64,000 bases of DNA from positions 9,813,501 to 9,877,500 of the forward strand of contig NC_092576.1 in assembly GCF_037975245.1 (NCBI RefSeq), in the 5' to 3' direction. The position numbers were made by a program, and so were the translations under genes. Shown in pieces: positions 1-10,289 of the stretch. The notes beneath the pieces are model-generated. The model was given only the letters and a program-made list of their open reading frames with translations. It did not search any database and was not told the DNA's origin. Position 1 is the stretch's first letter. The number at the start of each line of letters is the position of its first letter. Source of the DNA: Apostichopus japonicus (taxonomy: Eukaryota > Echinodermata > Holothuroidea > Aspidochirotida > Stichopodidae).

Positions 1-245
1 CCCAATTTGGAATCCAATGGCATCAAAGAACCAAGTCAGCCCTGTTCACAAAGGGTATCACCCAGTCTCCTTTTAGATGTATGTGTTTTACATTTGGTAC
101 ATTCCCAAAACGAGAACACCTGCTTGAATCCGACCTAACTCATGATTGCTACCAGGGAATTGGTATTAGTGTAGTCATTTCAATGCAGTCCGGTATTGTT
201 AATTTTTAAGATGGATTGATTTGATTTTTTTTTATCTTTTCTCAG

Positions 246-1114
246 AGTACGGTGCTTTGCCAGTCATGGTTATCATTGGAGACGGTCTCCATAACTTTGG
301 TGATGGCCTGGCCATAGGAGCAGCATTTACTGCTAGTGTAGGAGCAGGGATCTCCACTTCCGTAGCTGTACTTTGCCATGAAATACCCCATGAATTGGGT
401 AAGTGAACATTCCTTTATAATCCTATAACCATCGTCTGCATGTTAGAAATATGTATCGTTTTCGCTATTAATTTCGTCCTTTTTAAATGAAATAATCTAT
501 TGGAGAGAATATTCCAGTGTACAACACTTACAAAGACATTTATATGAATTTTCATGTTTTGTTTTTTTACTTCTAGGTGACCTTGCCATCTTGATTAAAA
601 GTGGTCTGAAATTGAAGACTGCCCTCTGCCTAAACTTTATGTCTGCATTGACATCATTCGCTGGGCTTTACCTGGGTATAGCTTTAGCAACCACGGAGAT
701 AGCTAGGCAATGGATCTTTGCAGTAACAGCTGGGATGTTTCTGTACGTGGCTCTAGCTGATATGGTAAGTACAGTAGGAGTAGGAGACTATCAAATAGTG
801 ACGAGAGTGTCAGTGGTTGTGTCGGGGATATTTACTACAAGTACTGTGTTGGTTTTGCACATGCAAAACAGTGTGACTCCATGAATACATTGAACATTTG
901 AACGCTTTTTTTTTATTTCAATGTTTAGTTCTTCGACTTTGGCAGAAAACAAATTCAAGAAAAATCGAAAATAAACTTTATTATTATTTTTATTGTTGTT
1001 GTTATTATCATTATCATAATTATTATTGTTATTATTATTATTATTGTTATTGTTTATATTATAATTATTGTTATTATAAGCATCATTTTTGTGTACTTAT
1101 TATTATGATTGTTG

Positions 1115-1153
<39 letters not shown>

Positions 1154-1253
1154 TATATAGGCCTATTATAATAATCATAATAATAAATACACAAAAATGA
1201 TGCTAATAAGAACAATAATTATAATATAAACAATTTATATAGTTTATATTATG

Positions 1254-1287
<34 letters not shown>

Positions 1288-1717
1288 CAAATTGTACTTG
1301 TCACGCAAACACAAAGTAGGAGACAAACTTACCCACAACAGTTGTGAAAGCTGATCAAACATTTCTTCGAATTTTAACAATAACTCGCGAAACCTCGTTG
1401 TAGATACACAATATATTCATTGATTGGATCACTTCCTCGAAATTTCAATTTTTAATGGTTCCATAATGAAATGTATCTGTTAGTTTCTAAAAATGAATGT
1501 GTGTGACTTCCCTTTACGAAGACTTTTACTCAATTAAATTTCAATAATTTTTCAATGTTTCCAATTTTTTTTTCCACAGATGCCACAGATAACTCATATC
1601 AAGAACGTGAAAGACCCCTTGACTACGTTTATCCTTCAAAACATCTTTTTTCTGGCAGGGGCTGTTTTTATTTTTGTGATTGCCATTTACGAAGACGCAA
1701 TCAATTTCAGCTTTTAA
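246..1717 (+). CDS. ZIP (SLC39, LIV-1 subfamily) zinc transporter, 3' coding exons
   Basis: This is the C-terminal part of a ZIP zinc importer in three exons: 246-398, 577-764 and 1580-1717 (TAA at 1715-1717). All junctions are GT-AG and join in frame. The first exon carries the transmembrane-4 metal motif HNFGDG and the transmembrane-5 motif [10 protein letters not shown]; the latter is completed across the first intron and is the signature of the LIV-1 subfamily. The second exon encodes the next helix pair ([11 protein letters not shown], then [17 protein letters not shown]). The last exon encodes the final helix and ends YEDAINFSF, a usual ZIP C-terminus. These proteins move zinc or other divalent metals into the cytosol across the plasma or an organelle membrane. 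The His before the E of HEIPHE favours the ZIP4/6/10/12 side over ZIP8/14, where that residue is Glu; the overall wording looks closest to ZIP4/ZIP12. The N-terminal exons lie upstream of the window. The gene is unrelated to the receptors that follow. Confidence 0.93.
965..1290. repeat. AT and ATT microsatellites in the last ZIP intron
   Basis: The intron holds runs of TTATTA/ATT units (about 970-1080) and two (AT)n tracts (about 1117-1160 and 1256-1287). Short open frames here are by-products of the repeat. Confidence 0.9.
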
Positions 1718-2576
1718 TCAAAATCAAGTTTTTATTTTCTCCTTTTGTTTTATAGTAAGAGCTGAATTAGTTTGAAGTATTTTTGAAATGAATACTTGAT
1801 TATTATTATTTTTTTTTACGTCATGTTTTGAATTAAAAGATTTTACACTATACCTTAACTTTAATCATGGTATTTCGACCAATGAAAAATTCATTTGACC
1901 TATTTGTAATCGACTTTATTCCGGTGAAGTTAAATTTTCTATATAGGATTTTTTATTTTTTATTCATCAATATCATAACTGGAGTGGGAAAAGTTTATAA
2001 GGACTTCTTTGATTATTGCTAATATTTGTCTTCAAAAATATGTTTCTTTATTGGATCCGTTTATATCACCCCCCCCCCTCTCCCACTCCCCATACGAAGG
2101 TATACTACTTAAAAATAACACTATAATAATGACAACATCTCCTAACAATTGACTAAACCCTCATAAATATTTACGATTAATTATGCATATGTTAACCTTT
2201 AAGTAATGTATTCTACTGATTGATTTAAATTGATGTCTTTGATTTGTTTGGGAAGTTATACTCAGATTAGTAAAGTTAAGTTTTATTTTCTTTTTAATAA
2301 ATATAGTATATATATATATTTTTAAATGAGACTCAAGTTTAATTAACGTTATCAGTTAATATTTGATACTGAGAAGGAGACCGAGAATGAAGTTGAAAAT
2401 GTTTCGATTTTTTGATTTAGTCAAAGTTAACAGTCGCAGGTCGGGTTGAGGAAGTGTGGATGAGATTTAACGTGAGATATGAGAGAAATATGTTTGATTC
2501 CATCTATAGCAGCTTTTTTTAAGGTTTATGAAGATAAAACATGTAATGTGGGTTTTGTTTGTATGTTTCGTGAAAT

Positions 2577-2582
2577 AATAAA
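2577..2582 (+). promoter_or_regulatory. Candidate polyadenylation signal of the ZIP gene
   Basis: An AATAAA hexamer lies about 860 bp after the ZIP stop codon, followed within 25-60 bp by a T/GT-rich stretch (2604-2632) suitable as a downstream element. Another AATAAA-like site lies near 2297, so the 3' end is not certain. The stretch 1718-2866 otherwise looks like 3' UTR and intergenic AT-rich DNA. Confidence 0.45.
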
Positions 2583-2874
2583 CATATTACTGACAAAAGC
2601 ACCTCTTTGATTCTTTTTTGTTGTTGTCAGTTTCTCTCACTTCTTTTAACAACGTACATAATCTCGGCTTGTTTTCTTGTATTCGATCTTAGTTTATATT
2701 TTTTTTTCAAAAACGTATTATGTCAACTCAAACGTTTGTAAATATTCTTGATAGATAATTACTCGAAATTAGTACGTAATACTAGCCTACTACAGTCTTC
2801 TGGTCTTGCTATGTTTGACAAAAAAATATGACTTCTAGCAATGTTTCTATATCCATTCTAGTTTCCAATATATT

Positions 2875-3160
2875 CAGGCGCGTAGCCAAGGGGGGGGGGG
2901 CGAAGGGGGCAGCCGCCCCTCCTTGAGCATATTTTTTATATTTTTTTTATGATATCGCTAGTAATTTCAAAAGAGAAAATGCTAAGATGCAACTTACAAG
3001 GCCTGGGAAGTGCCATTTCCAGCGATCTGGGAGGCATTTTCAGCCAAAATTTTCTTGTACGCTTCGCGCCAACTTATGGTGGCGCTATACGCTTAGATAG
3101 TTTGCAATGCCGAATCTACAGTTTCGCCCCTCCCTTGGCAAATTCCTGGCTACGCGCCTG
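2875..3160. mobile_element. hAT-type MITE with 8-bp target-site duplication
   Basis: A 286-bp element begins CAGGCGCGTAGCCA and ends with the exact reverse complement, TGGCTACGCGCCTG. The same 8 bases, AATATATT, flank it directly at 2867-2874 and 3161-3168. An 8-bp duplication and ends starting CA are typical of hAT transposons. The interior has a G-run, a GC-rich start and no transposase, so it is a non-autonomous miniature copy. Because AATATATT is its own reverse complement, the inverted repeat seems to extend through the duplication. Confidence 0.85.
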
Positions 3161-3949
3161 AATATATTTAGCTTTACATCTGTGGAATGCCCTTTTTAGT
3201 GCTCCTCAGAGTTTAGGAATAAATGATGTAATGTTAATCAATTATTTTATAAATTCTAATAACTCAACAAAAAGTCATGTTCTTTGACATTTTTATAAGC
3301 AACAGGGCACTCCTGGGTGATATTCACCATCACTAAAATACATTGTTAACATGTTATATCAGGTCATACAAGTCTCATGTGTTCCCTTTAGGTTGTGTGC
3401 TATATCTGAGGTATTTCACCTAGTGGTCTGTGTATTAGCTTGAGTAGTCAAGTCACTTTGGTTGATGAACGCCAGCTGTTTGTTTAACTGGTCACGCCGT
3501 AAAATATGAAAGTGGTATATAACTACAACCTGCACTGGATACAATCCTTTTCTCTAATAGTCTGCAGCATATCAAACCTTGACCGAGGATGTGCTGGGGT
3601 AGTGAGGAGGGGGCCAGTGGGTGAAAATTAAGAAACGTGAATACAATGAAGCAATTTGAAATGAAGCAAGTTAATTAAAATACTTTTTTAAGATAATTTG
3701 TTAAGCACCTCAAGGAATAACGAATGTATCACCTATTACCATTTATTTTTTCCTTTTTATTAAATAAAACGGATTAGCCATACCCCGTTGTCTTACGAAA
3801 CACCTACGCATTAGGGTAAAAAGCACAAGTTACAACTACATAACCAAAAGCATCAGAACTGCAATTGTTATGGGTTACTTCCCATCCAAACCCATTTGCC
3901 AAGGCATACTCTTCCCCCATCCCCACCGCACCCTCGCACCACGGTTATC

Positions 3950-4345
3950 TCACTAATGGATATTTGCCAACACATCGGACGGGCGAGATGGGCTGTGTGT
4001 CACACGTATGGTATTTCCATATCGGATGGGCGGGATGGGCTGGGGTGTCACACTAATGTGTATTTACACATCGGACGGGGCGGGATGGGCTGGTGTGTCA
4101 CACTAATGGGTATTTACGCATCGGACGGGCGGAATGGGCTGTGTGTCACACACGTATGGTATTTCCATATCGGATGGGCGGGATGGGCTGGTGTGTCACA
4201 CGTATGGGTATTAATATATCGGACGGGGCGGGATGGGCTGGTGTGTCACACGAATGGGTATTTCCACATCGGATGGGGAGGAATGGGCTGGTGTGTCACA
4301 CTAATGGGTATTTACACAGCGGACGGGGCGGGATGTGCTGGGCTG
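3950..4345. repeat. 49-50-bp minisatellite, about 8 copies
   Basis: The motif ATCGGAYGGG recurs at 3974, 4021, 4070, 4120, 4169, 4218, 4268 and 4318, a spacing of 47-50 bp. Each unit continues with a GGGATGGGCTGG-like core, TGTGTCACAC and TATTT. It is GC-rich against AT-rich surroundings. Overlapping open frames run through it in several frames because the unit carries few stops; I do not regard them as genes. Confidence 0.92.
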
Positions 4346-4399
4346 TTCCTTACGTGTCGTGATTTATATAATGTAAACCGCATCGTCGTGTAAATACAG

Positions 4400-5120
4400 C
4401 ATATAAGTTCATGGACATTGGTAGGAATTGTAACGTTTGACATGAAGGAAAATACGATATGAAAAAGACAGAACAGAAAGGTTTATGACAGGTCATAGTT
4501 CTGTAATACTCCCCTCTATTGACTACTTTCAAAGGGCAGTTTACTTGATATGGGTATAATTACCTCTTGCATTAATACACGTCTACTTTCTATTCTGTCG
4601 TTGATGAGAGCCTTTTTATTGCATCGAGAGATCTTTAAACTGTTAATAGTGTACTATGAATCATGATATCTTCAATGCGAATGAGATTTCCATAGAAGCT
4701 TTTGAACGAATAACAAGTAATTAAATAAAATGACTTTCCTTTTGATAATAAAAACAGAATTGGATTTCCTTCCAACTTAAAGCGTCAGTTTGAGATGATT
4801 GACAAATATTTTGTCACTCCGATCAAGTCATTTGAAAAACGACAGAACATTGAAAACCTTCTGTACCACTTAATAGTTAAGAGATGATCCTTTAAACATC
4901 TGAAGTATATCACTTAAAGCGACTGAAGTTTTAAGTCTACAATGCACATATCATTCTTAAAATTCAACAAACAACTCAATTGGAAGAACAATACTATCAT
5001 GTCATCGAATGACATGTTTAAAGTACGGTATATTACAAATGTGTTAAAGAAAATCACGCTGTGTGAAATATTACCCGATTTATCGTTTATATGAAGTAAA
5101 TACATGTTTTGGTTAAATCA
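4400..5120. other. Intergenic DNA, nothing recognised
   Basis: AT-rich sequence with short spurious open frames only; no repeat or gene signature seen. Confidence 0.6.
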
Positions 5121-5121
5121 T

Positions 5122-5420
5122 TAGAATTTATAAATCAATGAATAAACATTTTGAAACTAAGGCTTGTACTGAGAAGTACGTTATTATGAATTTATCCCTA
5201 AAGATGTATTCTAGAGATTTATTTTATTGGTACGAAGTGAAAATATCAATGGCTAGCACCGAAGATTTTTTTCGTTTACAGTGATGACACATTGTGACTA
5301 AAGTCCGCTTTAAGCCATCCATTAAATTTAACATCATATCAATATAGACTAGTAACATAAAAAGTTCGAGTGCTAATCCAAATAGTGAAATTAACAATCG
5401 AACTTTCTTTCAGTTTTCAG
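5122..5420 (+). repeat. Left arm of a 0.3-kb inverted repeat
   Basis: This segment is the near-exact reverse complement of 6474-6790; for example TACTGAGAAGTACGTTATT here pairs with AATAACGTACTTCTCAGTA there. The two arms enclose about 1.05 kb with short tandem repeats and a foldback MITE. The right arm ends where the large receptor inverted duplication begins, so the two rearrangements abut. Confidence 0.85.
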
Positions 5421-5712
5421 GTAATTATGTAAAAATTGCATGGGAGACGATACTGTTGAGATTGTATCATATTTAAGTAATATCCTACTCATTGAACCTC
5501 GCTTAGTATAAACACAATTGTAGGATGGTGTGTTTGAGTGAATATTTGCAGTCTTCCTTTGGCGTACCTGCATGTATGGATGGTTGAATATAAATCCAGC
5601 GCAAAACCAAACTTGTAGCTGCTTTAATGGTCAGTTGATACACGATGTCATGTCAGATCGTAGACATTTTTGTAGATGTAGATTTGCAGATTGTATATCG
5701 CAGACGATTGTA

Positions 5713-5766
5713 AGTCTACGAAGATTTACGAAAGTTTACGAAGATTTACGAAAGTTTACGAAGATC
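5713..5766. repeat. 22-bp tandem repeat (TTTACGAAGATTTACGAAAG)
   Basis: About two and a half copies of a 22-bp unit made of alternating TTTACGAAGA and TTTACGAAAG halves. Confidence 0.8.
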
Positions 5767-5928
5767 TCTCATTATACAATGTTGACTGTATCAAACGAGA
5801 ACAACTTTCCAGGGACAGAAACCTTTTTGGAAGGTGATAACAGTAATGTGATGTCGTATCGGACAAACCTTAATGAAGCCCGATGACTAGTGTAACTTTG
5901 TAATATCATTTCTCTCATCATTATAATG

Positions 5929-6077
5929 TGAACAGAAACACATTTTGAACAGGACTGCATTTGAACAGGAACGCACTTAAGCAAGTACACATTTAACAGG
6001 AACACATGTGAACAGATACACTTCAAACAGGAAGTCATTTGAACAGGAACACACTTACACAGGTAGACATTTAACAG
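5929..6077. repeat. Degenerate about 16-bp minisatellite (GAACAGGAACACATTT)
   Basis: Roughly nine imperfect units of GAACAGGAACACATTT lie in a row and end at the left edge of the foldback MITE. Confidence 0.8.
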
Positions 6078-6094
6078 TGAAAATTATCATTTGA

Positions 6095-6388
6095 CAACCG
6101 ATTCACACAGAGATTATGGATTATGGTATTGTATTACAGTAAAAACTGGATCGTGCTGATAAATCTGTTAATTCTGTAACATGCGCTATTAGGTTTACAG
6201 TAAGAACTGATGATATGTGTAATCCCAACAAATGCAACAAACTGGATTTGTTGGGATTACACATATCCTCAGTTCTCACTGTAATCCTAATAGCACATGC
6301 TGCTGATTTATAGCACGATCCAGTTTTTACTGTGGTACAAAACTTTTAAGATTTACAGTAGTAACTGTGTTCTCTGTGTGTATCGGGT
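6095..6388. mobile_element. Foldback MITE family A, copy 1
   Basis: A roughly 290-bp palindromic element with ends like CCGATTCACACAGAG and CTCTGTGTG-ATCGG. The inner half folds on itself: ATGTGTAATCCCAACAAAT near 6214 pairs with TTTGTTGGGATTACACAT near 6247. Related copies are at 39919-40228 and 54563-54857. No coding capacity. Confidence 0.85.
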
Positions 6389-6473
6389 TCACATGAGCAG
6401 AAACAAATGTGGATAGGGACATACTTGAACTGCAGGAACAAAATTGAACACATCTGAACGTTTCCATTTGCTG

Positions 6474-6790
6474 CATTGAAAACTAAAAGAAAGTTTTTAA
6501 AAAATCTATTGCTAATTTCACTATTTGGATCAGCACTCGAACTCTACTCGAAGTTACTAGTCTATATTGATATGATATTAAATGTAATGGATGGCTTAAA
6601 GCGGACTTTTAGTCACAATGAGTCACACTGTAAACAAAACAAAAAAAAATTCGGTGTTAGCTATTGTGATTTTCAAATCTGTACATTAACAATAAAATGC
6701 ATCTCTATAGAATACATCTTAAGGGATAAATTCAAAATAACGTACTTCTCAGTACTAGCCTAAGTTTCAAAATGTTCATTCATTGATTTA
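6474..6790 (-). repeat. Right arm of the 0.3-kb inverted repeat
   Basis: Reverse complement of 5122-5420 with a few percent mismatch. The 95-codon open frame across it is not supported by any motif. Confidence 0.85.
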
Positions 6791-7655
6791 TATATTGGAA
6801 TATTTAACAGATTCTGACATTATTTAAATATTTAATTTCTTATTTATTATGTCTAATAAGAAAACGTTCATTGAATTAACTAACTTCGATAAAGCATTTT
6901 AATAACTTCCAAAACATTCCATTATCAGTACATGATACCAGACGGAATACTTTAATCCAAAATCAATTTCATTATGCTACACCCTGAATCAGGAACATTT
7001 GAACATTTTCAAAATTCTTCCGAAATGGAAGAATTGCTGAATGTCACTTCATAGCCTTCATTGTCTACATTACAACAATCCTCTGTCTCTAATTATGATT
7101 CGAAATAATTGTCAGGTTTTACAAATAATGATGGAGTAATAACCATGTTCATAACATACCATCGTTGATCATATCTGTTTGATCATATATAGGCGGGAGC
7201 TCTCTTGAGATCAATGCTAATGGCAGAGGACGTATGTTTCCTTGTGCCCTTTGATCCCTATTTAAAAAGAATATTAAATTACTTTTATATGTAATAAATA
7301 ATAAGATATATATATGTAATAAATAACTAATCGCAAAACTTGAAGAAAAAAAAACGCAGTATAGTTTAGGATTAGAAACTTCCGTCGGAATTTCTATGAT
7401 AATACCGTTTAGAGGTTTTACATATGTTCATTAAAATATTAAATTGTAGGTAAAAAAATAACAACCTGAAACATTCACAAGCAATTTGAATAAAGACATT
7501 GAAACCTAAGCAAAAACAATTGTTATCGTTGTAAATTATCAGTACTGTCTTTGTATGTAAGTTGTTAATTACCTGAGAGTCATTAGCCAAATGAAAGAAA
7601 AGAAAGTACTACTTTTTGTTCTAGTATGATTCGTACGTCTCTCCCATTGAATTAG

Positions 7656-8032
7656 TTTTAAAGGGAGTGAAGACTCGCGCACAAAAACAAACGTCTGATG
7701 CCGGTAAACTGACGTATTTTCGAATGAGGTGTAACGGAGGTATTAGACACCATCATCGATCCCAGAAAATACACACACAGCTTGCTACCGTCGGTAATTA
7801 GGCACTAGTGTACAGTCAATACATGAAGCTACGGTCAATACCCACAACACAGTGTACAAAGCAGCGACGGACATCTCGGGTTCAGATAAATGATAGCAAG
7901 GTATCAAGTTTCATTAGTTTCTGCATTTTGTAGCGACAAGGGGGGAAAAAACTTCACTTGCAAGCAACGGAGGGTTAATTTCTTTTCACAGGGCGGCACG
8001 CGGTTTTTGGGCGAGTCTCCAATGCCTTTAAG
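7656..8032. mobile_element. MITE family B within the left arm
   Basis: Inverted ends TTAAAGGGAGTGAAGACTCG (about 7658) and, reverse-complemented from about 8030, TTAAAGGCATTGGAGACTCG enclose about 370 bp without coding capacity. The right arm keeps only one end (about 17341-17375) and lacks the other, so the element was there before the duplication and was later truncated on the right. Confidence 0.65.
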
Positions 8033-8884
8033 TATATGTAATGAATGATATCTACGTCAGTGGGTTCTAGATTGGAGTTCATGTCCTATAAGCAATAGAT
8101 CTGTTCAGAATTAATGAAGATATATAAACTTCGAAAAGAAACTTACGTCGGTGAGGTCATTGTCCTGTGTCCTGTTTTGAAAGAAATTTAATTGACATGT
8201 TTTTGCTATTTCTGGCATTATTTCAAAAATTCATACAGTTTAAAATCAATACGGTTATTGCTTCAATTATGATGTCATAATAACTTATTTTAAGATCATA
8301 ACACTTAACAGAACCCTTTCATTGAACGCCTTACGAGTACCCGATGAAATCGTCTTCCGATAGATAACTGTATATTATTAAGTAATAATAATAATAATAT
8401 ATAAGTAATTATTACGCGAAGATGGGCTAAGCGTCCTATCAATATTATTCGAATTCTTGCTTTGTGTAGAATTGAACTGTATTTTATAACATTATCAAAT
8501 GACGTCAATTTAAGTGCCCGACCGGATACTTACATACAAGTATTATATGAATCGTACATAACATTCTGTATATTTTTTCTTTAAATTCAGAAAGTTTTAA
8601 ATAGACAACATTTCCATTTCAAAAAGTAAAAGGTATTCTTTTATATAACTCACCACGTAACTCATTCCACAAAATGGCAAATGTTATCGGACTGAAAATC
8701 AGTAAGATTGCTATGACTAATGAAACTCCAATTATCATTTGAAGTGAGTTGTCATCGGGGCGTGTTGTTTTTGTAGCTATAGGCAGAGGAAAGAAAATTC
8801 TTTGTGTAATTTAAATATCTAAATCTATGATTCTTCGTTTTGTTTGGTTACGTTAAAGTGAATATGTGTATTTTAACTCAACGA

Positions 8885-9124
8885 ATTATAACTTATCCCC
8901 AATATATATACTTATATAAATTCTGTATACTATTCTGTATATATATATATATATATATATAGTAATATCAATATATATATATATATAGTAATATCAATAT
9001 ATATATATATACATACATATATATAGCCTATATATATATATATACAGCCTATATACATATATATAGGCTATATATTTATATGTATATATATATCAATATA
9101 TATTTATATATATATATATATCGT

Positions 9125-9160
<36 letters not shown>
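8885..9160. repeat. AT microsatellite in the left-arm intron
   Basis: Long TATATA tracts lie between the stalk and membrane exons. The right arm has an AT tract at the same intron position (16255-16430), again showing the arms are copies. Confidence 0.9.
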
Positions 9161-10289
9161 ATACGGTAGGTACTTTACTCCATCAGCTATTCGATGACAC
9201 ATAATTATCTGTTTGTCTAAGTTATAATAACATTATGAATTCAAATAACAACGTTTCTCTTATCTTTCCTTTTCTATATAAGTCGACATTTCATTATGTT
9301 CCCTTGACTTTAAATTGTTGATTAAATATTCCCCATCAGAACATAAAAATATGTAAACAAACTTCCTAGTGAGGAAGTCATAGCTACTGTTTCACTTTCA
9401 CAATAACCAAAAAAAATGTCAAACCTGTTCTTCTGCTAACAAACACATATTTTACCGACATCTTAACTAAGGAAGCACACATAAAAAAAACTTCAGATTT
9501 TAACAACAGTTTTGTTTTTTAATAATGTATCCCGACCAGTCAATTTAATTTTTTTTAAACTTATTGAATATTTTTTACAATATTGATTATTTCTTACCAG
9601 AGGTAAAATTCTTGACACTAGATGGGGTTGTTGTTGTTGGTGGTGGTGCTGATTCTCAAAATAAAATAAGAGATTTATTTATGTGAAAACAATCATGTCA
9701 TAGAGAGTTTTATATAGGTAATTACCTCCAACAGTAAAGCTTTAAAAGACAATTGTGATGTTCAGACAGGATACCTACAAATATGTCATTAATATAAATT
9801 CTTAATTTTATACCGGTTGTTAAAATCATCCTTATCTGGGATTCTTCAATGGCTGAATAGTGATGTTCCAAATTATTAGATACAATGAAAATCACATTCT
9901 TGTAACATACATCATCAGCATCATCTGGATATATCTAACGTTTTGTAATAGTTTATCATTTCTGAAAAGCAGAATGATTGGCATTATAATGGCAATCTAG
10001 AGTAAACTAAGGGGGTTTTTCTTTCACTATAATACGCTCACCTATCCTTACAACACATTACGCATTAGCCAGGAAGCGTTAATTCATGGTACATTAAATA
10101 CTTAAGCGAATACATGTTTCGTGCAATATAATTTCATTTCCTGGTCAGTTTTATATTAACTTTTCATGTTTATCAAACCAACCTTTGATTTCCAAAGTTT
10201 TGTTGGCCCAAGTCTTTATATTTGGACCCTCCTGCCAGGCTGAACAGCTAGCATTATATCTGCCAATATACAGCTTGAGTATACTAAAG

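Noticed and set aside
1-245. A further upstream ZIP exon
   Set aside because: A short open stretch near the start lacks a clear donor or ZIP motif; I treat it as intron.
898-1200. 100-codon Tyr-rich frame
   Set aside because: Translation of ATT and AT microsatellites in a ZIP intron.
3896-4393. 165-codon forward frame and overlapping frames with GMGWCVT-like repeats
   Set aside because: They lie wholly in the 50-bp minisatellite; more than one frame is open at once and the period is not a multiple of 3.
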